Source: Bacillota bacterium
GTDB taxonomy: Bacteria; Bacillota; Clostridia; Lachnospirales; Lachnospiraceae
Length of the DNA: 64,000 bases
NCBI GenBank assembly: GCA_023442465.1
Contig: JAEZZQ010000043.1
Coordinates: forward strand, 255,427 to 319,426
Reading direction: 5' to 3'
In this document: positions 1-7,232 of the stretch, one piece after another
Layout: every line of letters starts with the position of its first letter
Numbering within the stretch: position 1 is the stretch's first letter
The notes under the pieces: model-generated
What the model saw: the letters and a program-made list of their open reading frames with translations, nothing else
What the model was told of the DNA's origin: nothing
Database searches by the model: none
Translations under genes and position numbers: made by a program

Positions 1-137
1 TATCCTACGATCACACTTGCCGTGTCGAACAGTTCCAGAAAGCTGGCCTCATAGCGCATATCCTTGCCAAACGAGCAAGCCGACAGCATCGATATCATCA
101 TCATTCCTAACACGAATGCAGTAATTTTTTGTTTCAA
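1..137 (-). CDS. apbE: ApbE-like FAD:protein FMN transferase, N-terminal part (cut by window edge)
   Basis: Only the first 45 codons are in the window. A TTG start at 137-135 follows an AGAGGTGG ribosome site at 150-143. The peptide opens with KQK, a hydrophobic stretch and a lipobox LSAC, so it is a lipoprotein signal. The mature part reads SFLELFDTASVIVG, which resembles the conserved FxxFDTxxxIxGY start of ApbE flavin transferases. ApbE enzymes attach FMN covalently to Thr/Ser of exported redox proteins. It lies immediately downstream of a lipoprotein and quinone/NADH dehydrogenase genes on the same strand, the composition of FLEET loci, where the ApbE member is called FmnB. The catalytic part is outside the window, so the call rests on the short N-terminal match and on context. 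Confidence 0.6.
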   Translation of the reverse strand, partial: MKQKITAFVLGMMMISMLSACSFGKDMRYEASFLELFDTASVIVG

Positions 138-244
138 CTTGTCCACCTCTGAAAAATTAGTTTCCTAATTATACCATATGAAAGGAGGATGCACTATTTT
201 TTTGAAAAATAATGCATCCCCCGTAAATTATTTCAAGTTCATTA

Positions 245-1249
245 TTATTTCGCGTTTGATGCAGCCTTTTCAACTACAGCGATAAAAGGACCTACATGTA
301 CGGTTACTGAGCTTACAAGATCAGCGTCCGCTGCATGGCCTTCACCATCAACTGCGATTCCGCTTACTTCAGATGCAGTCTTTCCGATTACGAAGGAAGA
401 GAAGCTATCTGCCTGCTCGAACCACTCTTTGCCGATAGAAGAAGCTGACTTCATTCCGTAAGCATCGCCAAGTTCCTGCTTTGTGGAAACTGCAGCAGTT
501 AAATCAGAGGTAATTGCTCCGGTAGTATCGAAATTAACATTGCCCTGAGAAGCATCTACATAGCAGCTTGTGATTTTACCATTAGCATCTGTCGTTACAA
601 CAGAGTACATGGAATACGCCTGAGCAAGACCTTCTGCATCAGCAGCTGCATCTGTGGAGCTGGACATTTGTGTAGTAGTTCCTAAGCCAAGTTTATCCGT
701 GCTCTTTGCGCCCAGATCTTTTGCATTTGCTACTGCCTTATCAACTGCAGAAATGAAATCACCTACATGAATTGTTACAGAAGAAGTTAAATCTGCATCC
801 GTAGGTACACCTTCTTCATTTACCGCAACACCCTTAACTTGATCTATAGTCTTTCCTACTGCATATGCTGCGAAAGCATCTGCCTGCTCAAACCACTCTT
901 TGCCGATGGAAGAAGCTGCGCCCATGCCGTAATCAGTACCAAGTTCTTGTTTCGTCTGGAAAGTCGTAGAAGGATCTGTTGTAAGCTTGCCTTCTGCGGA
1001 GAAATTAATCTTTGTCTGAGCTGCATCGATTTTACAAGCCAGAATTTTACCGTCTGTTCCAACGAGTACGGCTGCGATAATGGAATCCACTTCTGCCAAT
1101 CCGTCTTCTTCCCCTGCCGGTGTCGATTTTGCGATAGATGTCGCAACTCCAAGTCCGGTTTTCGCTGCTTCTTCTTTTGTACCGCCACATGCGGTAAGTG
1201 TTCCTGCTACTAAAGTCATGCAGAGTAATAACGCTATTACTTTTTTCAT
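245..1249 (-). CDS. Duplicated-domain lipoprotein, candidate flavinylated electron carrier (PplA-like role)
   Basis: 334 residues. The signal peptide ends in lipobox LTAC with Cys21, so the protein is probably anchored outside the membrane. The mature part is two homologous repeats, about residues 31-177 and 187-334. Shared blocks include TKQELG, SSIGKEWFEQAD and VGKT. Each repeat ends in a similar segment, D153-LTSSVT159 and D310-LVSSVT316, followed by a helix-like A-V-x-x-A stretch. These resemble the D-x-x-[ST]-[GS]-[AV]-[ST] acceptor site used by ApbE. I do not see a standard FMN_bind sequence, so the family itself is not recognised. Neighbours (apbE, quinone genes, NADH dehydrogenase) suggest the role of Listeria PplA, a lipoprotein that carries covalent FMN. 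A ribosome site (AGGTAAAA) precedes the ATG. Function is inferred from motif and context. Confidence 0.6.
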   Translation of the reverse strand: MKKVIALLLCMTLVAGTLTACGGTKEEAAKTGLGVATSIAKSTPAGEEDGLAEVDSIIAAVLVGTDGKILACKIDAAQTKINFSAEGKLTTDPSTTFQTKQELGTDYGMGAASSIGKEWFEQADAFAAYAVGKTIDQVKGVAVNEEGVPTDADLTSSVTIHVGDFISAVDKAVANAKDLGAKSTDKLGLGTTTQMSSSTDAAADAEGLAQAYSMYSVVTTDANGKITSCYVDASQGNVNFDTTGAITSDLTAAVSTKQELGDAYGMKSASSIGKEWFEQADSFSSFVIGKTASEVSGIAVDGEGHAADADLVSSVTVHVGPFIAVVEKAASNAK

Positions 1250-1331
1250 ATTTTACCTCCATATAATGCCGTCTATGCGGCTCTTTTTTTATTTCAATCC
1301 GGGCTATCCGGACGAATAACATAGTTATGTG

Positions 1332-2246
1332 TTACATGATCCTGTCGAGAATCACCGATAAGAAAACTGACAAAATGCCGGCACCCATAATTAAAATGAA
1401 ATTCATAATACTGACGCCGAAGGTTGTGGCCTTTTCCTGTTTCTTAAAAAACTTATTGATATTTTTCTGTACAGGTACGATCGTAAGAAGGGAAATCAAA
1501 ACCACCGGGGAAAGGATTCCGAATACCACCAGTAAAATCGCAGCGGCATAAGTCATATAATAAAGTCCTGCAAAAAGATATAAGGCCGTCTTCTTCCCGA
1601 TATAATAGGGCAGAGTATATCTCTTTACCGTAATATCCTTCTCCAAATCGCAGATATTGTTCGCCAGCATCACATTTGCCGTTACCGCAAAGGGCGTAAT
1701 GGAAAAAAGAAGCAAGGTCAGCACCGGAACCACCTGTACGGATAAGGATACTGTCTCAAAGCTCAGACTGTAGGTCATGAACGTTCCTTTCGGCATATTG
1801 ATATACATCAATATAAAAGGGATTATCGCTCCGTAAAAGAAACCGGATACTACCTCTCCGAGAGGCATCCTTGAAATAGGCAGAGGCCCATAGGTATAAA
1901 GCACTCCGCATACAAAACAGATGCCGCCGATAACAAGAATTACCAAATCGGTGCTGTATGCCAGATATAATCCGAAGGCCGTACTGATTCCAAACAGCGC
2001 ATAAATAATCAAAAGTGCATTCCGTCTTTCAAAAGGAAGGATCTGACCGTTATCCTTGGAATCGATATAATTATTGATTGCCGTAGTCGTCAAATCAAAG
2101 AAAAACATTCCCGCAAAAAATACGAGAGTCTTTCCCCACTGTATATCCTGCCGCTGATACAGGAGAAACCCTATCGTCAGCATAAATGTAAATGTGCTCG
2201 TAATCTTAGTTTTGATTTCTATATAGATAAAAAGTTTCCCAAGCAA
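1332..2246 (-). CDS. UbiA/MenA-family prenyltransferase (demethylmenaquinone synthesis, DmkA-like)
   Basis: 304-residue polytopic membrane protein with about eight to nine hydrophobic segments. It carries the two Asp-rich motifs of UbiA prenyltransferases: NNYIDSKDN near residue 60 and DLEKDITVKR near residue 205. These bind Mg-prenyl diphosphate and the aromatic acceptor. The likely reaction is prenylation of 1,4-dihydroxy-2-naphthoate to demethylmenaquinone. The start is a TTG at 2246 with GGGGA upstream, 22 bp after the polyprenyl synthase stop, so the two are one operon. In FLEET loci the corresponding pair is DmkA/DmkB, which makes a dedicated quinone for the neighbouring NADH dehydrogenase. 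That dedicated role is inferred here; no other menaquinone genes are in the window. Confidence 0.78.
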   Translation of the reverse strand: MLGKLFIYIEIKTKITSTFTFMLTIGFLLYQRQDIQWGKTLVFFAGMFFFDLTTTAINNYIDSKDNGQILPFERRNALLIIYALFGISTAFGLYLAYSTDLVILVIGGICFVCGVLYTYGPLPISRMPLGEVVSGFFYGAIIPFILMYINMPKGTFMTYSLSFETVSLSVQVVPVLTLLLFSITPFAVTANVMLANNICDLEKDITVKRYTLPYYIGKKTALYLFAGLYYMTYAAAILLVVFGILSPVVLISLLTIVPVQKNINKFFKKQEKATTFGVSIMNFILIMGAGILSVFLSVILDRIM

Positions 2247-2268
2247 TTGTTCTTCCCCGTCCCCATAT

Positions 2269-3231
2269 CTACGCTTTGATTCCTGCGGCTTTTTTTACAA
2301 TCGCAGCTACTTTCTCGCGTTTTTCCTCAGTTACATCCAACTTGTCAATATACCGCTTTGCCTTTTTATAATACCGTTCGATCATCTCTTTGGTGTAATC
2401 CAGACCGCCGGCTTCTTCCACTGCCCGGTTGATGTCCGCCCTGACAATTTCACCTGCCTCAGCCTTCTTCCTGAAATCGGGCCGTTTCTCCAAAGCGCGA
2501 ATCAGAGGGAGCGTAACGACTCCCTGCTCATAATCGGACTGAACCGGCTTCTTCGCCTCTTCTATCGTCTTATCGAAATCCAGACAGTCATCCCTTAGCT
2601 GAAAAATCAAGCCGGTATAATTTCCGATTTTCTTATATTTCTTGATATCCTCCGCAGCGCTGCCGCCTAAAACGGCCCCCGCGAAGAAGGACGCTTCAAA
2701 GAGAGCAGCCGTTTTGCCGGATATAATTCTTATATATTCGAATACTGTCAGATTCAGATTCTTATTGTTAATGTGCTGTAACAGCTCTCCCAGACACAGC
2801 CTGCTTATATAGTCGGGCAGATCGATGTCCGTATATTCTTTTCTGTCGGGAATAGCCGCGAGCATTTTAAGCGCAAGGCTCAGAAGGTAATCCCCGCAAA
2901 TGACTGCGGTGCGTTTCCCATATTTTTTCTGAAGGGTCTCCTGACCTCTTCGCAGGTCTGCATTATCGATAATATCATCATGGACGAGAGACGCCAGATG
3001 AACGATTTCGATTGCAGCGGCGGCGTACACCGCCCCCGGAGCAATTTTGCCTTCTCCGTCCCCGGCACAGATCAGTACGGAAACCGCACGAATCATTTTC
3101 CCCTGAGAAGCGGATAAATGAGTCAAATATTCGTTGATTATGCGGGGTGATCGGGTCAGGGCCTTCTGAATCTCTTCTTTTACAAGCTCATAGGCTTCCT
3201 CATATGTCAATTTCTCCATCGCTTCACCCAT
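2269..3231 (-). CDS. Polyprenyl diphosphate synthase (heptaprenyl-type, DmkB-like)
   Basis: 320 residues, usual length for trans-isoprenyl diphosphate synthases. The first Asp-rich motif is DDIID with LRRG following (near residue 88), and the second is RDDCLD near residue 218. It would elongate farnesyl or geranylgeranyl diphosphate with isopentenyl units to make the quinone side chain. The gene starts 6 bp after the NADH dehydrogenase stop and ends 22 bp before the prenyltransferase, so it is mid-operon. The start could be the ATG at 3231, or the ATG at 3219 (MEKLTYEE), which has GGGTGAAG just upstream; I list the longer form. Chain length cannot be read from sequence alone. Confidence 0.85.
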   Translation of the reverse strand: MGEAMEKLTYEEAYELVKEEIQKALTRSPRIINEYLTHLSASQGKMIRAVSVLICAGDGEGKIAPGAVYAAAAIEIVHLASLVHDDIIDNADLRRGQETLQKKYGKRTAVICGDYLLSLALKMLAAIPDRKEYTDIDLPDYISRLCLGELLQHINNKNLNLTVFEYIRIISGKTAALFEASFFAGAVLGGSAAEDIKKYKKIGNYTGLIFQLRDDCLDFDKTIEEAKKPVQSDYEQGVVTLPLIRALEKRPDFRKKAEAGEIVRADINRAVEEAGGLDYTKEMIERYYKKAKRYIDKLDVTEEKREKVAAIVKKAAGIKA

Positions 3232-3237
3232 ATCTTA

Positions 3238-5289
3238 TTAATCCTGATACAGATATAGTTTCCGGATCAACGGTATTTTCTTCCAAAGCTTCTTCAACGC
3301 CGGCATTGCATAGTAATCGAGTCCCAGCGTCCTTCCTGCTCCGATCAGTACGGCAATACCCGCAAAGATCATCCAGAAGGTTCCAAGATACAATCCTGTA
3401 GTGCATACGAACATGAACTGTAACACCAGAGAAACTGCCGCTGCGGGAGAGGTGAAGAGTCCGCCCATCAGCGCAAGGCCGATTAAAATTTCTGCTATGA
3501 CGATAAATATCTGCATCGCCATCTGTACCCAGTTATAAGGAAGAATCCACGTATCTACGAACCAGTTCATAAGCGGAACATTCAGCTTGAATGCCAAGTC
3601 GCTCAAGGTCGAAGATGCCAGTTCCGTTCCACTGACAAATACCATTCGGAAAAGTCCCAAAATATTCCAGTTGAATATCACATGTCCTGCAGAAACTGCC
3701 GTTGCCGCTGCTGCACCCGTCGCTGCACTCACCGCATCTGCTGCTGCCGCTACTGTGCCCGTCGCCGCACTTACCGTATCGGCTGCCGCTGCTGCTCCTG
3801 CTGCCGCAGTAGTTGCCGAGCTTACCGCATCTGCCGCTGCCGCACTGCCGGGATTCAATATACTTTCATACCATGCGCTGGCACCGCCGAAAAAGCCCTG
3901 AAGCTTCGGCTCCTTGAACCAACCCTCTACCACCTTCATAATTCCCTCGAACAGCCATACCGCACCGAGCCAGAACCTCAATGGAACGAGAAGGAAGCTG
4001 GGCGTTCTGTTGGAGAAGTGTCCGCCTACAAAGCTTCTGCAGTCGCGTACTGTGAAAAATTCATGTTTTACATAGCTGAATATCTTATTCCATCCCAATA
4101 CCTGAATGAAATAAACGATATTGATAAAGTGCTTCGCAAACATCGCAAGGAACGAAGGAAGGCTGAAGAAATGACCCGGAAGTCCTACATGAGCCGCTCC
4201 ATAACGTCCTCCTACACAAACCATTACGCCGTGAAAGGCCGGCTTATATTCTTCCATCTCGCCTTTTGCCGTAATTGCACTGACGATGTTGTGAGCTGCC
4301 GTATCCGCACTCTGTTCCGCGTTCTCTACCATCTGAGGCACGGACAACTCTTGTCCTTCGGGAACGAAGTACATATTATCTCCGATAACATATACCGATT
4401 CGTCCTTGGTGGAACGCAAGTATTTATCTACCGGAATGCGTCCTCCTCTTTGCTTTTCCAAGACGTCGGCCGAAGCTGCCGCAATGGTGCTGCTCTGGAT
4501 TCCTGCTCCCCAGATTACCGTTCCTACTTTCTTCGTAACCTCATTGCCGCCGCATTTATACTCGATAGTGTCCTCAGTAACACGGGTCACACTGGCATTC
4601 ATACAAAGCTCGATGCCCATTTTATTCATTCTCTTAGCGACCTTAGCGGATAACTTTTCAGGAAGGTTTGGAATAGGTCTGCTCAAACCGTCCACGTTTA
4701 CCATGGTCACTTCGTCTCTGTCAATTTCATATTTTTCACAGAGGATAGGAACATATTCCGCAAGCTCTCCTACCATCTCCACGCCGGTAAAGCCCGCACC
4801 GATGACATAGAAAGTCAACAGCCGTTTTCTTTCCTCGTCATCTCTCTCTGCTGCCGCTTTGCGGAAAATATTGAGAATATGGTCTTTCAGCAATATAGCG
4901 TCTTCATAAGACCAGAGCTTGAAGGTAAATTCCTCAGCTCCGGGAACCCCGTAAAATGTCGGTCTGGAACCGGATGCTATTACCAGATAATCATATTCAT
5001 AAGAGGCTTCTTCGCCCTTTACCGTCTTCGCCGCAAAATCAACTTCCGTTACGGTGTCCAGCTTCACATTCACTTTTCTTCCTGCAAACACCTTTTTCAA
5101 GCTGATTTTAATACTGTCTTCGTCCACTCTGCCCGCAGCCACCTCGTGCAGCTCTGTGAGCATTGTATGGAAGGGGTTCTTATCGATAATGGTTATTTCC
5201 ACATCTCCCTGTTTTTTAAGTCTCTTTGCGAGCTTCTTCGCTGTCAGGATGCCGGCATAGCCTGCTCCTATAATTACTACTTTCTTCAT
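3238..5289 (-). CDS. Type II NADH:quinone dehydrogenase fused to a DoxX-like membrane domain with an Ala-rich motif loop
   Basis: 683 residues from the ATG at 5289 (AAGGAG 8 bp upstream; an in-frame upstream ATG lacks such a site). Residues 1-380 are a two-dinucleotide-fold flavoprotein: VVIIGAGYAG binds FAD, YVIGAGFTGVE binds NADH, and YVIGDN is the second FAD contact. The C-terminal part has a segment before the first membrane helix, one TM near 430-450, a long loop, and three or four further TM segments resembling DoxX proteins. The loop (about 483-540) is Ala/Thr/Val/Ser-rich and holds DAVSSAT (487), DTVSAAT (504) and DAVSAAT (518), each like an ApbE flavinylation site. If the dehydrogenase domain is cytosolic, this loop faces outward. 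The gene opens the quinone/lipoprotein operon and resembles Ndh2 of FLEET systems. Confidence 0.88.
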   Translation of the reverse strand: MKKVVIIGAGYAGILTAKKLAKRLKKQGDVEITIIDKNPFHTMLTELHEVAAGRVDEDSIKISLKKVFAGRKVNVKLDTVTEVDFAAKTVKGEEASYEYDYLVIASGSRPTFYGVPGAEEFTFKLWSYEDAILLKDHILNIFRKAAAERDDEERKRLLTFYVIGAGFTGVEMVGELAEYVPILCEKYEIDRDEVTMVNVDGLSRPIPNLPEKLSAKVAKRMNKMGIELCMNASVTRVTEDTIEYKCGGNEVTKKVGTVIWGAGIQSSTIAAASADVLEKQRGGRIPVDKYLRSTKDESVYVIGDNMYFVPEGQELSVPQMVENAEQSADTAAHNIVSAITAKGEMEEYKPAFHGVMVCVGGRYGAAHVGLPGHFFSLPSFLAMFAKHFINIVYFIQVLGWNKIFSYVKHEFFTVRDCRSFVGGHFSNRTPSFLLVPLRFWLGAVWLFEGIMKVVEGWFKEPKLQGFFGGASAWYESILNPGSAAAADAVSSATTAAAGAAAAADTVSAATGTVAAAADAVSAATGAAAATAVSAGHVIFNWNILGLFRMVFVSGTELASSTLSDLAFKLNVPLMNWFVDTWILPYNWVQMAMQIFIVIAEILIGLALMGGLFTSPAAAVSLVLQFMFVCTTGLYLGTFWMIFAGIAVLIGAGRTLGLDYYAMPALKKLWKKIPLIRKLYLYQD

Positions 5290-5434
5290 CGCTTCTTCTC
5301 CTTGGGTATCCCGTAGGTCGATATCCAGACTCCTTTTCATCCATTAATAAAATAACGTGAAATGCCGTGAAATTTTTAACAAATCGAATCGCAATAACCA
5401 AATTGCAGCAATCGGATTATAACACTCTAATTGT

Positions 5435-5463
5435 TTGCAAAACATTTCACTTTCTTGTATAAT
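5435..5463 (+). promoter_or_regulatory. Sigma-A-type promoter toward hxlR
   Basis: TTGCAA at 5435-5440 and a perfect TATAAT at 5458-5463 with a 17-bp spacer, pointing right. Transcription would give a leader of about 190 nt before hxlR that includes the 20-bp palindrome at 5525. On the other strand a TATAAT (5422-5417) without a clear -35 could serve the leftward ndh2 operon. Confidence 0.55.
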
Positions 5464-5524
5464 AAATATAGACATAAAATTGCACTATCTATATATAATA
5501 AAGGATGGAATCCAGATTCACAAG

Positions 5525-5544
5525 AAGGTACTTTAAAGTACCTT
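5525..5544. promoter_or_regulatory. 20-bp perfect palindrome, candidate HxlR operator
   Basis: AAGGTACTTTAAAGTACCTT is a perfect inverted repeat in the divergent intergenic region between ndh2 and hxlR. HxlR-family dimers bind GTAC-type palindromes near their own genes, so this is the best operator candidate. A second AGTATCATTTAGTATAC patch follows at 5545-5561. Binding by the neighbouring regulator is inferred. Confidence 0.55.
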
Positions 5545-5662
5545 AGTATCATTTAGTATACCATTCCCTGACAGGAAATTATACCTTATTTGTATACCTA
5601 ATTTCATTATAATTATACTATATTTCCAAGTATTGGGAAAGTGGAAAGGTGTTGACATATTC

Positions 5663-6079
5663 ATGGAAACAAACGAAAAAAAACACGAGAACTGCTTTAT
5701 GAGAGAAACCTGCTTAAAAGACGATTTATGCCCTATGGTTCTGGCTCATAAACTGCTTTCCGGCAAACGAAAAATCATGATCTTATGGTTTCTCAGCAAC
5801 AAGGTACTACGTTACAACGAAATATTAAAGCGTATGCCCGACGTTACCCAGAAGATGCTTACCAAACAGCTTCGGAGCCTGGAAGACGATCACTTAATCA
5901 TGAGGCACGTATATCCTACCGTTCCTCCTAAAGTAGAATATGAAATTACGGATATCGGAAAGCGAATCATTCCTATTTTGGAACTCATGCACCACTTCGG
6001 CGCTTCGTATATAGAAACGTTCCGTGACGAACTGAATGCCCGCAAGAACGCGCAAGAACCCCCTGAGATCTGCAATTAA
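5663..6079 (+). CDS. HxlR-family winged-helix transcriptional regulator
   Basis: 138 residues from the ATG at 5663, with AAAGGTG upstream; a TTG 30 bp earlier is in frame but has no ribosome site. The core matches HxlR: LCPM, LLSGKRKIMIL, RYNEILKRMPDVTQKMLTKQL and PPKVEYEIT, i.e. one DUF24 winged-helix domain. Three Cys lie in the N-terminal 35 residues, including the Cys of LCPM. In YodB, HypR and QorR-type members an N-terminal Cys senses quinones or disulfide stress. The gene is divergent from the quinone/NADH dehydrogenase operon, with a perfect palindrome between them, so redox control of that operon is plausible but inferred. Confidence 0.88.
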   Translation: METNEKKHENCFMRETCLKDDLCPMVLAHKLLSGKRKIMILWFLSNKVLRYNEILKRMPDVTQKMLTKQLRSLEDDHLIMRHVYPTVPPKVEYEITDIGKRIIPILELMHHFGASYIETFRDELNARKNAQEPPEICN

Positions 6080-6097
6080 ATAAATAAAACAGCTAAA

Positions 6098-6137
6098 TAC
6101 TGCCCGCGCGCCGCATACAAGGCAGCGCACAGGCAGT
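6098..6137. terminator. Probable bidirectional terminator between hxlR and rpiR
   Basis: A GC-rich hairpin lies between two convergent genes: ACTGCC with CGCGCGCC on the left pairs with GGCAGCGC and GGCAGT on the right. T-rich sequence follows on both strands (TTACTTTT on plus, TATTTAGCTGTTTTATTT on minus). Confidence 0.55.
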
Positions 6138-6170
6138 TACTTTTCCCAATTTATTCTATTTCAACAAATT

Positions 6171-7007
6171 CTATAACTTGTATTCCATCAATATAACTTC
6201 CGGCTTATCCGCATTCGTTTCCTGAATCTTTTCCCAGTTCATTACAAATTCCAGCAATGCATCAATGGTCGCCATCTCTTTCAAATGTTCATAATTCTTA
6301 TAAAAACCAAAAGTCTCCTTCTTAGCGTTGGATATCAGCGCATAATCGGAAAGCTGCGCGATGGGCGACTGCCTGTAGCCCGTAATCGCAATTACCTTAA
6401 GCCCCTTCTCCTTGCCCATTTCCACACCTTGAATCACCTGCTTCGATCTGCCCGACTGAGATATCGCTATGATAATATCATCCTTCGTCGCAAGGTTCAC
6501 ATGATTCAAAAAATATTCCGGTGAGATTCCGTAGCTGCATTTCACACCTAATCTTCCCAGTCGGAATCCCATATAGAGTGCTAACGGGGTCGTATTGCCC
6601 ACAGCTATGACATGAGCCTCTCCGCAGGTCTTGATCAGATTCACGCATTCCATCACGTCCTGCTCATCCATGTTCTCACCGATAGCTAACATGGTATTGG
6701 CATAGTCTTGAAAAACTCTTCCTATCGCATTTCCTTCATTCTGTATGCCTTCACTGCTTTTATCGTCATCTCTTCCCACATCCTTGGCCAGCATCAGGCG
6801 GAATTGATAATAACCCTTATAGCCCAAATGAGAGCACATTCTGACTACCGTCGCGTCACTGACTCCGCTCACCTTCGCCAGCTCGGAAACCGTAGCGTTT
6901 ACCGTCTCTTGCGGATATTCCAAGACATAATCCGCCACTTTTCTTTCAGCAGAAAATATTTTTTCGTAATTATCTCTTATTACATCCAATACAGGTCTGT
7001 CTAACAT
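6171..7007 (-). CDS. RpiR/MurR-family transcriptional regulator (HTH + SIS)
   Basis: 278 residues from the ATG at 7007, which has AAAGGGG 9 bp upstream; an upstream in-frame TTG at 7067 is less likely. The N-terminal 75 residues form the RpiR helix-turn-helix (SAERKVADYVL, SELAKVSGVSDATVVRMCSHLGY written in the family pattern). Residues from about 110 form a SIS sugar-phosphate-binding domain with VIAVGNTT and ISQSGRSKQVIQ. Such regulators respond to phosphosugars. It is the last gene of the minus-strand sugar cluster, separated from the EIIC gene by a repeat element, and is the natural candidate to control it. The 36-bp palindrome at 16531 is a candidate site. Confidence 0.9.
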   Translation of the reverse strand: MLDRPVLDVIRDNYEKIFSAERKVADYVLEYPQETVNATVSELAKVSGVSDATVVRMCSHLGYKGYYQFRLMLAKDVGRDDDKSSEGIQNEGNAIGRVFQDYANTMLAIGENMDEQDVMECVNLIKTCGEAHVIAVGNTTPLALYMGFRLGRLGVKCSYGISPEYFLNHVNLATKDDIIIAISQSGRSKQVIQGVEMGKEKGLKVIAITGYRQSPIAQLSDYALISNAKKETFGFYKNYEHLKEMATIDALLEFVMNWEKIQETNADKPEVILMEYKL

Positions 7008-7095
7008 CGCTTTTATCCCCTTTCTGGTTGTCTTTTCTATTTTGCCTCTTTTTTCCTTTATTTTCAATCTTTTCCCGCAAATATATTATTTTTTT

Positions 7096-7232
7096 GTTAC
7101 AGTTTTGCCTCCATACCGTGAAGCCAGAATTGCATACCTATGCAATTTTGTAAGATTACAAGCGCCAAAATGCAGTTTTATCGCATTTTTCGTGCATACA
7201 TGCTGCCGTTTAGCCGGAGACTGAACTGTAAC
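7096..7232. repeat. Dispersed repeat, GTTACAGTT-ended element, copy 1
   Basis: 137-bp element with inverted ends GTTACAGTT and AACTGTAAC, matching the copy at 50269-50407 along its whole length and in the same orientation. Internal blocks shared by both copies include a stem around TTGCATAnnTATGCAA and the string CATACATGCTGCCGTTTA. It encodes nothing obvious and looks like a MITE. Its right end supplies the last codons and the stop of the EIIC gene. Confidence 0.75.

Noticed and set aside
3682..4653. 323-residue plus-strand frame, Cys/Arg-rich at its start
   Set aside because: It is antisense to the NADH dehydrogenase; the Cys-rich start is just the complement of the Ala-rich codons. No ribosome site.
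7096..7232. Terminator for the EIIC gene
   Set aside because: It has hairpins but is a full-length copy of a dispersed repeat and lacks a T-run at the right place, so it is described as a repeat.
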